Below are positions 48,840 through 60,455 of a DNA stretch of 64,000 nucleotides, piece by piece. The DNA is from Lamellibrachia columna (Eukaryota > Annelida > Polychaeta > Sabellida > Siboglinidae), in contig OY759265.1 in the NCBI GenBank assembly GCA_963662155.1, positions 38,524,048 to 38,588,047 on the forward strand. Reading direction: 5' to 3'. The first letter of the stretch is position 1. Every line of letters begins with the position of its first letter. The translations under genes were made by a program, and so were the position numbers. The notes beneath the pieces are model-generated. The model saw only the letters and a program-made list of their open reading frames with translations, was not told the origin of the DNA and ran no database searches.

Positions 48840-49385
48840 CTCCGCGCCGCTCTGAATGACTCCGGCGCGGTCATGCGTACACGTGTACTGACCCGCCGCC
48901 GATAACCTTTTCTCTTTCATCGACCAAGTTCTACCTGTGTGCGGTGCGCGAGCCGTGACCCCCGACGTCAACCCGGGGGCGATCGTCACACACAGGTGAG
49001 TGAATACCAGCGCGACAAGCCTCGCTCGGGGTCTGACCCACATTCCGCTACGCCGGCCCCGCGCCCGGGAAGGTAGGCACAGTCCGTCACCAGCCGGTCA
49101 CTCGTGACGTGGTCGCCAAGATGGAGTCGCTGCACGCGCTGTCCCGACCGCGGCGATGATGGACCGCCGTACTGCGTGGCGGCCAAGGCGTGAGAACTGT
49201 GTCACGCCGTATTTCACGCGCTTACACGGATCTGAACGCGCAGGTCTAGCGGACATGTTGCAATGGTTGGACAGCGGAGACGAAGCTGCCGCTACCGTCA
49301 CGCCGTGATCACGGCCCGTGTACGATCTCACGCGACGCCGAGCCGCAGAACCAACTTGGTTCTGATGTTAAATTGAGAGGTGAGT
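48840..49385 (+). promoter_or_regulatory. Second CpG-rich block with two splice-donor-like sites
   Basis: CpG-dense unique sequence (GCGCG, CCGCCG, CGCCGGCC words) between CpG-poor flanks. On the plus strand ACACAG|GTGAGT occurs at 48995/48996 and TTGAGAG|GTGAGT at 49379/49380, both consensus donors. No long frame is conserved between them. Likely a promoter region or 5' untranslated exon of a plus-strand gene, or a regulatory CpG island. No downstream acceptor or coding exon was identified. Confidence 0.4.
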
Positions 49386-49389
49386 AGTA

Positions 49390-50940
49390 ACGGTCGTTTG
49401 TAACAGATGTGTCACTACCTCGGGTCATGGTCAATCCCATGTACGCAACGTATGAGGCACTAAACTATCGCCAACTTTATCAGACGGCTGAATAAATAGT
49501 AATTATGTACACGGTTATGTACACGGATCTACGCAGACTACGCCCTCGGGTTGGCCCAGTATGATTATCGCTCATTAATGCATGCTAAGTTTAGGAAACA
49601 CTAGCATAGATTATAATATAATTTAAAAGAGGGCAAAACAACGGTGGTTTGGTTTGCGTTGGTACATAAGGGTGTACATGTGGGTATGTAATTTGACACT
49701 GGGCGTCAACGATATTTTTCAAATTTCAAGGTATGATGTGGTGGGGTTAACCTCTGATAATAATAAACCAGATCACAAGTTATCGCTGCGTAGCAAGTGA
49801 CGGATGCATCAACATTTTGATCAGATTCGGAAGTATTTCTGTTTTGTGATTGTTGATGAGAATTGTGCAACTTGGCGTCACAGGGCGGACGTCTCGCTGT
49901 CGCTATTAAGTAAACTTTCAAACTATGTTGTGGGGCTTAAGTCGTAAAGAGAGTTTAAATTGCAATGCTGTGGGACTTAAGTCGTATATAGAGTTGAAAT
50001 GGCAATGCATGGCTTAACAATGATTCTCAACAAATTGTGCCACAATGTTGGAGCGTTGAATGACCAAATGAGTGCTGTATTGGGTACGATGTGTCTCGAC
50101 ACTGTCTTGCTGCTTTGCAATGAGTCGTGCTGGAAGAAAACTGCCGACAAAGAGAATACTAATTCAAAGATTACTCCTTATATGCACTCGAATAAACGTG
50201 TGTAAATACTTGTACAGCACGATACTGATTGTGTATTTCAACCAACTTCCTGCACATCGTCCATTCTTGCAGTGAAAACAACACTGTAACAACCGGACGC
50301 GTCAAAGTCAACACACATATAAGTATCGGCTGATGGTCACTTCAGTGAGCGCCATCGAGTGCCAACTGGTTGCCGAGAATAGCAGCCTGTTTGAAGGTAC
50401 TGGAACAGTTGGCCAGGTGCAGAGCTAGACATTCACCGGTCACGTGGAAACAACGTGGGCTTCAGAACTTGCTCAGTCGTGTTAACGCTAAGGATGCCAC
50501 TTCTAACCCATGTGTCTGTTAACATTGGTCCACTCATATAATATGCTTTCCAAAAGCCTCATGGAAACACGTGGGTGTGAGGAGACCCCTTGGCGTCGTG
50601 ATCTTATGCTGCAGCTGGTAATCCGATATAGAGCACTTGCTTAACTTTAGGTCATTGCTGCAACTATTTATGTGTAACTTGTTGGTTCATGGGATCCAAA
50701 TTAATTAAAATTGACGTTTATTCCAAAGACAAGTTCACCATATAAACACAGCTAATATGTTGAACATAAATGTTTACATGCACACTGTTAACCAAGATTG
50801 TGCAGTTTGGCGGCCATCTTGTATTTTGCAGTAGAGCGACAAAATTAGTCCAAATTCAGCTCGTCAACAACCATTTATGAATTTAGCATACTTAAATTAT
50901 ATAAAATAGCCAGTCATTTTATACTTTTTTTGGAACAAGC
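49390..50940. other. Stretch with no recognised gene
   Basis: A diverged 44-bp doublet (GGGRCTTAAGTCGTAWA core) lies at about 49925-50010. Nothing else stands out; 50805-50820 repeats the GGCGGCCATCTTG word seen elsewhere. Confidence 0.4.
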
Positions 50941-50948
50941 GTCCAGTC

Positions 50949-51257
50949 TACAAGTCGGTCTGGTGTTCGAATGAACACGTTAACCTGGGGGTGAAGTACG
51001 TAGCCGTTCGATCGGTTTCACCGGATACAAGTCGGTCTGGTGTTCGAATGAACACGTTAACCTGGGGGTAGAGTACGTAGCCGTTCGATCGGTTTCACCG
51101 GATACAAGTCGGTCTGGTGTTCGAATGAACACGTTAACCTGGGGGTGAAGTACGTAGCCGTTCGATCGGTTTCACCGGATACAAGTCGGTCTGGTGTTCG
51201 AATGAACACGTTAACCTGGGGGTGAAGTACGTAGCCGTTCGATCGGTTTCACCGGAT
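50949..51257. repeat. 77-bp tandem repeat, four copies
   Basis: TACAAGTCGGTCTGGTGTTC begins at 50949, 51026, 51103 and 51180. Units are identical except GGTGAAG/GGTAGAG. The array ends just before a TATA-like box. Confidence 0.95.
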
Positions 51258-51390
51258 ACCGCGCTGTATAAAAACGCCATCTTTACCTTTATCCTGAAGC
51301 TACTCTGACATAGCCCACACTGTGTCACCCGTGCCGTTTCGACGCCCTTTGTTCTATTACAATAAACGTGACTTCGCTCTCTTAGAAATT
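50949..51390 (+). promoter_or_regulatory. LTR-like promoter segment: repeats, TATA, poly(A) signal
   Basis: Directly after the 77-bp array comes GCGCTGTATAAAAACGCC (TATA-like box at 51267-51274), then about 90 bp without A-rich sequence, then a poly(A) signal AATAAA at 51361-51366. Tandem enhancer-like repeats, TATA and poly(A) signal within about 420 bp is the layout of a retroviral-type or Gypsy-type LTR (U3-R-U5). No internal retroelement sequence is found on either side, so if real it is a solo LTR. Ends and target duplication are not defined. Confidence 0.35.
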
Positions 51391-51399
51391 GCCTGGCCG

Positions 51400-52235
51400 T
51401 TTAAGTACTGCTACAGCTGTGGTAGTTTGCCTTGAATGCAATGCTGAGTGGATGAAAGCGTCACACGTCAATAGCCTTTCACAACCATTTTTACCATACA
51501 GCCGTTTTCATTATGAACGCGATCGTTTCCTAAGAATATTATGTGAGTACACTGACGGTGATATTTGCTAAATATTCCAGCCATTTTGTGTACGTTAATT
51601 ATTCAATGGTTTGGACAGCGTATATAATAAAGTAGTTTACACCTTACAACAAAAACAGTCGATTTTCGACTTATGTGAATTATCGTTGTGTTTCATTGAA
51701 CTTAACTATGTTTTGTAAATATAATAAACATGGACCAACTGCGAGTGAAAACATTGAAATGCTTGTACTGTTGATGGTGAAAACGTGTATAATATTATGT
51801 ATTTTATATGCAATTCTTATTTAGAAGGATATTATTAAAATTTCATTATTAGTGTTTATTTAACATATTTTGTCGAGACTCTGTCAGCATATTTTCCCAG
51901 ATAAGACAGATATCAAAAGTAGTAACTAAATTCCAAACCCGGACGTTAGGCAGTGGATAATTAAAAAGTAAGGATTCTCGAATACATTGCTACGCAGAAT
52001 CACAAGTCCAATTAAACTGACCATGCTTTCTGGTTACAATTCCTAATTTCCGGTTGCTATGTAACCGTGTAATTCTGGAGAATGTCTGTCGCAACGGGCA
52101 TGCAACCTTAAGTGCACTGTTTCAAAACAATCCATCCACGCATCAAGTGTTATATATACGTATATCTTGACACATTTATCATTCGAGTTACGTGTGTACG
52201 TTTTTAAAGCATGCTGTTTCACTCGACTATCGCCT
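51400..52235. other. AT-rich stretch, nothing recognised
   Basis: No repeats or open frames of interest. Confidence 0.45.
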
Positions 52236-53337
52236 GATCTGGTCATGCTTGTTGACAAATGCATGTTAATGCATTTGAATGCAAATGTTTCATTTTAGTC
52301 AAATGCAAATGTCATTTTCCAGGAACGCATTTAAATGCAAAAGTTTTTGGGTCGCACTCAAATGCAAAAGTTTTGGTTACACATTTGCATATGCATTTGA
52401 ATTAATAAAAACATTAATATAACAAACGTTAACATAACAGGCTTTATATTAACGTTTTGTTTAATTTGGAGAAAAAACAACGTAATGTATAATTGTTAAT
52501 TTTTTTAATAAATACACTAGTACATATTGTAACCACTAAGTCCCACTACGTACCAGTCCCACTACATGAACATGTATGTAGAGTCACACAGTTCCAGGCC
52601 TGCAGAGGTGGTGGAAATGGGAGGGGGGAATAGACAATTGACAGTTTACTGCAAACTATGGCAGGGAATGAAATGTCAATCATTCAGGTAGGTCAGAATG
52701 GAAGGGGAACCCAAGACAATAGACTGTCCACAGGTGGGGTCATTGGAATGATAATTGGTGGATAATTACAGCTACCACTAATCACTCTCACTCTGGCTGT
52801 AAATATTTAGGGGTGGCACTGCTAATGGGTACTCCCCCAATGAGCTGCCACCCCAACCCACCACAAGACAAGGGAATCATTTGTCTGTATTGTTTCATTG
52901 AACAGGTAATCTCTGAAGCCAACAACTTATAGACCAATTGGCCTGTTCATGTTGTATGAATAACAGCTAAGCCATTGACCAGTTGACCATTGACTTACCG
53001 AGCCCTTTTTCAAAGAGCACGCTGTGAAAGTGGATTCACAGGTCAAACAATGATTTAATAATCTGCAGAGATTACTGCTTACTACAGAGCACTTTCTCCA
53101 ATGACTTGTTGTTAACTTGTAAAAGTGAATCTAACAATAATAATTATTCAAACGATTACGCATGCATTTAATTGCGCATTTGACAAATCAAATGTTTGTG
53201 GGTTGCATTCAAATGTTTATGGTAGGCATTCAAATGCAAATGCATTTTCAATTTCATGGAGGCATTTGAATGCGCATTTAGATGCTCAGCATTCAAATGC
53301 GTATTCAAATGTATTTGTTAACAAGCTTGGATCTGGG
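52236..53337. mobile_element. Non-autonomous hAT-like element 1 with 8-bp target duplication
   Basis: The element spans 52244-53329. Its ends read CATGCTTGTTGACAAATGCA (left) and CAAGCTTGTTAACAAATACA (right, inverted), so the terminal inverted repeat is CAWGCTTGTTRACAAATRCA. It is flanked by GATCTGGT (52236-52243) and GATCTGGG (53330-53337), an 8-bp duplication with one mismatch, as expected for hAT transposition. About 150 bp inside each end is filled with ATGCATTTGAATGCAAATG-type subterminal repeats in both orientations. The interior has no transposase frame. Confidence 0.78.
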
Positions 53338-53339
53338 TA

Positions 53340-53800
53340 GATGGTTCAACTCGATCGCACAATTTCCTCTTGACAACTTCATTAGTAGCTGTGTTCAACA
53401 TTTTCCGATTGACTTGCCAACGTGACAACGATAAATACTTCCGATGCCAACAACTTGGTGACTAGCCGTACTGCCTGACAAGCGTATTTTCATTAAACGG
53501 CCTAGCAGAACGATTTCCGTTTAGTTGAGTTTTCGTTGTCATGGGTTCATCGCTTTACTTGTTCACACGACATGGGGGCCGCGTGGCGAGCAACGTCTAT
53601 TTTAATATTATCGACACAGGAACGAACGCTTCGAAGAAATGGTATGATTAACCGCCGATCAATTTCTCGTTGGCGATTGTGCGTCATGATGTTGTTTGAC
53701 AGCACTTCGACTAGAAAGAAACGCGTCAATGCTTGTACCGTCTGATTTAACTGTTGTGGGTTAGCGTATCCATACTCAACCGGGAAGTGTCTCATACGAG
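53340..53800. other. Stretch with no recognised gene
   Basis: Unique-looking sequence with short unrelated frames. Confidence 0.4.
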
Positions 53801-53805
53801 TGTGT

Positions 53806-53806
53806 A

Positions 53807-53837
<31 letters not shown>

Positions 53838-53995
53838 TGTATGTATGTATGTATGTATGTATGTATGTATGTATGTATGTATGTATGTATGTATGTATGT
53901 ATGGATGCATGCATGCATGCATGCATGCAAGCATGCATGCATGCATGGATGCATGTATGCATGTATGCATTGCACATACGCATGCATTGCATGCA
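53806..53995. repeat. (TATG)n grading into (GCAT)n
   Basis: About 24 ATGT units (to 53902) are followed by GCAT/GGAT units with increasing irregularity. Open frames on both strands are low-complexity. Confidence 0.95.
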
Positions 53996-53999
53996 CGTA

Positions 54000-54740
54000 C
54001 GCACGTGAAATTGTCCCATTCGTAAATACAAGGCATTGTTTGAAATAATTAATTACACACTTTTTGCACCACACATACACGAACACATGAACACACACAC
54101 GCACACGAACATTTCCACACGTAATGCTCTTTCTTATGTAGCGCTGAACTAGGTCGTGACATTAGGCCGGATTATATTGGATTATTATGAACTAGGTTAT
54201 GCCGAAGGAGATTGACCTCATTTATATAAATGGCTCGCGAGCAACTTCCGGTTCCTGTCGACGTCGCCGGGTGCACGAGCGCAGATAACGGTTTACCACG
54301 TTTCCTTGCCACTTGTTCGTCCGGTTTGTTGTTGAAATACTGGACGGAGAACTGATAAGGGCTTGTGGGTGAATCAACACAACACGAATGAAGTGAACTA
54401 ACCGAATGTTATGGAAGGTTCCGTTCCAGCAGAACACTGGCAGAGTTATTGCAAAGAAGGCAACAATTTCTTGTCGAATCGACATGTGGGATTTAGATGA
54501 TATGCACAATGAAAGGAGTCGCTATTCACCACAAATCGCAACTAACAACGGAGGCGTCTTCTTAGCCACCGCCTAACATTATTGATGAATGTATTCAACT
54601 CACATCATGATAAACTTCAATTGTTGCGATGGAGTCTCACAAGTTACTATGTATTGTATTTCTAGTATGCCTTTCTTGTTTACAGCATAAACCATGAACA
54701 CATGTTCAATGCAAGCAGTGCATTCCTACTAGTGTTTATG
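54000..54740. other. Stretch with no recognised gene
   Basis: AC-rich short run at 54060-54105, otherwise unique sequence. Confidence 0.4.
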
Positions 54741-54745
54741 CATAG

Positions 54746-55150
54746 CAGAAGCCAGGGTGGTGGAAGCAATGTATGAGAGAACAAAATGAAGAGTTGTGGT
54801 TGGATCTGGTTTGTCGGAAGAGTTTCTAGTTAACATCGGTTTGAGGCAAGGAAGTGCCCTTAGCCCTTTACTGTTTATCATGGTGATGGAACTAATCAGC
54901 AGGAAGATCAGCACGAAATATGTTCTCAGGTAGTATGCAGACGATCTGGCCACAACAGCAGAGAGCAAACAAGAACTACAGGAAGTGTTGGAGGAATGGA
55001 AGGGGGTGTTCAAGAAGCACATACTGAGAATGAGCCTGGAGAAAACAGGAATGCTGTGGGTTGGACACCAGAGAGAGAAGTTGAACATAAGGTTGGATGG
55101 TAAGGAGATCAAGCAAGTGGATGGCTTTGTGTACCTTGGAGGAATGGTTT
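54746..55150 (+). pseudogene. RTE-like LINE fragment carrying the YADD box
   Basis: The frame reads EARVVEAMYERTK, stop, RVVVGSGLSEEFLVNIGLRQ and GSALSPLLFIMVMELISRKI, then a stop, YADDLATTAESKQELQEVLE (YADD at 54934-54945), then LRMSLEKTGMLWVGHQ and EIKQVDGFVYLGGMV, after which homology stops. It is over 90 percent identical by eye to 35787-35970 of the longer LINE, but retains the catalytic segment deleted there. Two stop codons are present and both ends are truncated. Confidence 0.85.
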
Positions 55151-55387
55151 TCGAAATTTTCGAAAGAGCTGAAAGGGAAAGTCTCGAGAGCGTGTGTTAC
55201 GAATGCTTGGCATGGCTAATTACAATTGCTTGAAAATATGTAATCAAATGCAGCTTATACACTTGCACACAAACAACTAGCCACATAGTGATTTCTATAT
55301 GCTTAGCTTATGGTGATTATTAATAAATGACCTTTTATTATTTAAAAAAATGGTCTTTCCCTTCGGAGCATACCAACATTACAATTA
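55151..55387. other. Spacer with no recognised feature
   Basis: AT-rich sequence between the LINE fragment and the hAT-like element. Confidence 0.5.
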
Positions 55388-56576
55388 CTTCCAACCAGAC
55401 ATGGGGCAATATACTTGAAAAGTTTATTAATTAAATTGACATTAACTCGGAAAATCTCCAATTAAAATAAATTAAGTTAACTTCACACATTTCTCAGGTA
55501 AATTAAATTAACCTCCCAAATTCTTCAATTAAATTAACAATTAATTTTAATTCAATTAACAATTAATTTTAATTTAATTAACAATTAATTTTAATTCAAT
55601 TAACAATTAATTTCAATTAACAATTAAGTCATGTGTTGGTAGAAATGTTTACATGTCATTTAAAACAGTTCTAAAATCACAAGACTAGGAATTTGGTTTG
55701 TAACTTTGTTGGAAAAAGATTTGCTTATTTACATGTCAAGACATTTCATCATGGGACATTTGATCACATTTTAAAAGTTGTAGACACTTGTTTAAAAAAT
55801 TATTATTTTATTAAAGGTTTGAAAAGTCGTGGCTGAAGATTTGCAGGTGTGGGGTTATTTATGCAGTATTTTATACTAAATCATTGCGTTTTCCCTTTAC
55901 ACACTAGCATTTAGATATGTATACACTATTGTTTATGCATCACTAGAACTGGCATGCTTTTGATTTAAGTTGGCACTGTAAACATATCCCAAACTGCAGC
56001 TATATTACCTTTCTCTACATGTCCCCATTAATAGCTATGTGTACACACGACAACATTATAGACATTTAGGTATAATGGCCCCATAAGTCCACTTGGCTGC
56101 AAATTGCCAACCCCAAATGTTTACTTTAAACAGAGATTTGCAGAAGCCACCATTAGCCTCAACTTATTGCCATACCAGAGGACATTCTATTGTCTAGGAA
56201 TTCACTCCACTTCGCAAGTGCCCGAATGACCAGCCCACCTCAGTTTGTACAGTGTCAATGTGCTCTGTGTTGTTCTCCTTCCCATTCACACATGCATGAA
56301 CCTTATCTCTCTCAGGCTAGTGACTGCAGGCTTTCTGGAAACTCATGGATAACAGGGCTATGAACTATCCTGTAATATCAACTGTTAAATGAACACTTAA
56401 TTGAAACTTAATAGGGAATTTTTTTAGTTAAATTAACCCCTTTTGGTAAAGTTAATTAACTAAACTAAAATAAATTAGCCTTTCTGGAAACGTTAATTAA
56501 TTAAATAAAATGAACTTAATTGAGTTCATTCAATTAACAAATAAAAAATTTAAATTAACCCATGTCTGCTTCTAAC
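55388..56576. mobile_element. Non-autonomous hAT-like element 2 with 8-bp target duplication
   Basis: The element spans 55396-56568. Both ends read CAGACATGGG inwards. Flanks are CTTCCAAC (55388-55395) and CTTCTAAC (56569-56576), an 8-bp duplication with one mismatch. Subterminal regions are filled with AATTAA, TTAATTCAATTAAC and related words. The core around 56090-56340 resembles, in inverted orientation, the core of element 1 (shared TCTATTGTCT and nearby segments). No transposase frame. Confidence 0.78.
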
Positions 56577-56599
56577 TAAGATGATTGTAATCGCATAAA

Positions 56600-57390
56600 C
56601 TTGATCGGAAGGCGGATCCAGAAACACTATGCATGTGGAGAGGAATAATGCTTATTTAATCATGCGCCAGTGCATAGCTGACGACCTAACAAAACTGCGG
56701 GCACGCCAACCATCATTATGACACGGCTGTTTTTACTTGACGCCCTGTGAACCAACAGCGGCGTGCAGGGGAGCTGACGTTTGTTCAAAGGCCCACGTCT
56801 ATCGATCGCCGGTGAGTCTGAACCATCTGCTCTGGCGTTGGAAGGGTCAAATATTCCGCCAACAATTCGCCGAGCGCCTGTAAAAATTACTGCACATAGT
56901 GTACGAATAGTCGGGATCGATACTTCCCCCGTCGCCTGGCATTAACCCAATCATCCGTTGTACGCTGCTGCAGATGGGACGGTGTCACTTATATGCCCCA
57001 GTCCCCGAACAAATTACTTTCTGTAATCGTGTCTGTCCATGCACACACAGCCTAATCGCTATCGCCATCGTCTCTTTCACCGTCGCCAAGACCTGGTTAT
57101 TAGGAGATTTGCGATCCTTCAAATTGTAGGTGAACGTCCTTATTCGTTTATTATCAGTCAGCGCTGGACAATTACGTAGATCATTATCTAGTTGAAGCCG
57201 GAATGTGTTACAGTGCCGTGCGAGTGATTTGGAAGCTAATTCACGACGTCTCGTTAAAAAAACTGTCGTACAATGATAACAGTTAGCGAACATCACACGA
57301 CAAATAAGTCAGCAATGACATATACTAGGAAGAGGTCGTTTTCGTTAAGAATTCGAACACATTTTAAGTATTGTATGATGTTATAATACT
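56600..57390. other. Unique GC-richer block, no gene recognised
   Basis: The part 56740-57290 is non-repetitive and CpG-containing. A minus-strand frame (56985-57296) of ordinary composition matches nothing I know. It includes CATCGATCGCCGGTGAGT-like donor sequence at 56805-56820. Possibly conserved non-coding sequence or an exon, undecided. Confidence 0.3.
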
Positions 57391-57394
57391 CGCA

Positions 57395-57650
57395 TCATCG
57401 TGTGGTGCCATCTCAACGCGGAAGGGCGGCTGTCGCGGGTTCCCACTGCTGTCTGCTCTGTGCCGTTCTTATCAGTTCTTCACATTAAATTTTCCCATCC
57501 ATGCCTCGATGTTGTACTTCCACGTGGCTCTTGGTATTCCTTTGTCTCTTTCACCGTGAGCCGTTCCCTCCAGCATCCTGTTGTACTCCTTCCTGTCTGA
57601 TAATGTGCCCAACAAATATTAGTTTATGTTTCTGTATTTTGTTGAAGACA
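57395..57650 (-). pseudogene. LINE C-terminal fragment
   Basis: The minus strand gives KLIFVGHIIRQEGVQ, then in the next frame KEYNRMLEGTAHGERDKGIP, RATWKYNIEAWMGK, then in a third frame ELIRTAQSRQQWEPA and, shortly before the end, DGTTR and stop. This is the GHIIR...GxxRxxWxxNIxxW...ELIRTAQxRxxW...DGT(T)R order of RTE/CR1-type ORF2 C-termini. Two frameshifts and a stop are present. Confidence 0.72.
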
Positions 57651-57760
57651 TGTTTTAAAAGACAATGAGTCAAATAAAAATAAATGTCGGATTAATGACA
57701 ATATTAAAAATTCGTTTTTCAGACACGCCTCAAATTTCGTCTTTCTTTCGAACTATGCTT

Positions 57761-58262
<502 letters not shown>

Positions 58263-58264
58263 CG

Positions 58265-58695
58265 AGGCAGAATATAGCGAGTAAAATGCGGTCCGGTGTT
58301 CAATGAAACCAATTGTCTGGCGCGGTTTCACGAGAGCACTCGTGCCTGAACGTTCGCGACTGACGTCTTTACAATGCCTCATTGAACAAGATGACACCCG
58401 AATGTCTTCTTATGCAGATTCATGTGAAACTGACAAAACGTAAAAACGAGGACGTCGTTTTGTAGTTATGTTTGGATTAACACACCAAAAACACATATAA
58501 AAATAAAGGCTACATTTCCAACAAAATTTTTTACTGACAATTTTGTTTCTGGTGGGGCTATATTTTGGCACTGCTTAGGAACGTTCATTGACGTCCAGGT
58601 CCGGCAGACGAAATGCTACATGAAGTAATTTGCATGAAGTAATTTGCGTCACTCACAACCAGGAAACTTAATTAAGCCACTTTCGATGCTGAAAT
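58265..58695. other. Stretch with no recognised gene
   Basis: Unique sequence with a short GAAGTAATTTGC doublet near 58620. Confidence 0.45.
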
Positions 58696-58699
58696 ACGG

Positions 58700-58854
58700 C
58701 ATATGAAAGGACAGTACCTGTTACACAAAACATATGAAAGGACAGTACCTGTTACACAAAACATATGAAAGGACAGTACCTGTTACAAAAAACATATGAA
58801 AGGACAGTACCTGTTACACAAAACATATGAAAGGACAGTACCTGTTACACAAAA
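58700..58854. repeat. 31-bp tandem repeat, five copies
   Basis: CATATGAAAGGACAGTACCT plus GTTACACAAAA repeats five times with one substitution. Confidence 0.96.
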
Positions 58855-58855
58855 C

Positions 58856-59455
58856 AGTCCGGAATAATATCGTTTATAGTTTATGGAAAGATTGGTAGAG
58901 GTCTCAACATTTTGTCATTCAAGTTTCTGCTAATTTCTTCCTGCTACCTGGTGCTGTAGCAACTGTAATTTATTCGTGTTAACCAAAGTAACTCGGTTAA
59001 CTGCAGACTTGTATTATGTATGTCATTTATTTCTCTGGAGATTTTCTCAAAAGTATATAAGCTGGCATTTTGTAAGTGTTTTTTTTCCCTTAAAATCATG
59101 AATCGTCACCAAATAAATGAAAAACTCTAACATTTATTTACCTAGAATATTATGTAGTATTTCAACTAGAAGTTGTGAAGAAATGCGAGAAATTCATAGT
59201 TTATCTTAAACACTTACTACTGAAACTACTCAATTCAAAACAAGCATTGAATAGCAGCCCAGCCACCTTAAAACAGAACTGCAATTAAAGGCCGTGATGG
59301 AGACGAAATCCATATAATGCTGAACCGACACTTATTAGTGACACTAATAACTGATTACGTGTTTAGCTTAACTTTTCTTTCGTATGAATTTCATAAGTTA
59401 GATCTGATATAATTGGTGCTGCAGATACGATATGCCATCTTACAAAACTATATAT
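58856..59455. other. AT-rich stretch, nothing recognised
   Basis: No open frames or repeats of interest. Confidence 0.45.
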
Positions 59456-59457
59456 TC

Positions 59458-59590
59458 CACCCACCCACCCACCCAACCACCCACCCACCCACCCACCCAC
59501 CCACCCACCCACCCACCCACCCACCCACCCACCCACCCACCCACCCATCCACCCATCCACCCACACACCAACCCACACACCAACCCACCT
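59458..59590. repeat. (CCCA)n array; minus strand (GGGT)n
   Basis: About 27 CCCA units with a few CCAA and CATC interruptions. The minus strand is a run of GGGT, a sequence type known to fold into very stable parallel G-quadruplexes. Frames PTHPPTH and GGWVGGW are artefacts. Confidence 0.95.
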
Positions 59591-59594
59591 ATTT

Positions 59595-60305
59595 CCCCAA
59601 CAAAAACCCACCATCGATTCAGCAAATGTATGCCCACTTGTCTACATTTCTTACACTAGTGCAGCGAGTGAGATAACTGTCATTTGCGCGGGTCTTGTTT
59701 GCACTACATAATCTGTCTTTCTACAGACTACTCGATTGTGTTGACACTGCTGTCTGCTTCAAGGACTTTTCGTTCCCACTATTTGTCCGCTCGTGTCCAC
59801 CAAGCCGGAAACGCTTAGATCGTCGAACAAGCGAATGAAACGTCAACATTTCACCGTAAGCAGGCTACCCGGTTTTCAGACGATGGTTCGAAACTAAATA
59901 CTCTTTTACTGTACCGCAACATTGCAGCGTGTCTGCACAACGTATTACGACCACTGCCTGTGTTCTATTGTCTCGAAGACGCAGATAACGCTGTATAATA
60001 TTATAAACCGGATGTTGCTTAGAACCGAACGAATCACGTGAAACACATTTGGTAAGACACGGTAACTAATTGTGATTCACTGCTGTACCCAGGTTATGGC
60101 TGTCCATAATATCAGTACTTCTAGTGCGTGTGTCATCCTGTGTAACAGTTTTATTCATTCGTATAGTTTTGTATTCTTTCCCTCTCCCTCTGTCTGTTTC
60201 TCTCTCTCTCGGTTTGAGTTATAAGCACACACGCTATGTGAATTTGTTTCAAGGTTCATGTTTCATGTATGGCGTTTGCATGGCATGAATGATGTCGTGG
60301 GGAAA
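59595..60305. other. Stretch with no recognised gene
   Basis: Unique-looking sequence; a short CT-rich run at 60175-60210. Confidence 0.45.
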
Positions 60306-60310
60306 TTTAT

Positions 60311-60341
60311 TTACCCCCCGGGGATATTGCCCGGGGGGTAA
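60311..60341. repeat. GC-rich 12-bp perfect hairpin
   Basis: TTACCCCCCGGG and its exact inverted copy CCCGGGGGGTAA are separated by GATATTG. It stands alone before a long (AT)n array. Confidence 0.92.
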
Positions 60342-60355
60342 TGTTCAAGAACCGC

Positions 60356-60356
<1 letters not shown>

Positions 60357-60454
<98 letters not shown>

Positions 60455-60455
60455 T
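60357..60455. repeat. (AT)n array
   Basis: About 95 bp with one phase shift (TATAATATAT) near 60447. Confidence 0.95.

Noticed and set aside
48258..48874. Overlapping 118-codon plus-strand and 139-codon minus-strand frames as genes
   Set aside because: They overlap each other in GC-richer sequence where stop codons are rare; no domain recognised on either strand and no splice context tying them to exons.
53547..54104. 185-codon minus-strand frame
   Set aside because: Its middle is (TATG)n/(GCAT)n translated as IHTYIHTY; the ends have no recognisable domain.
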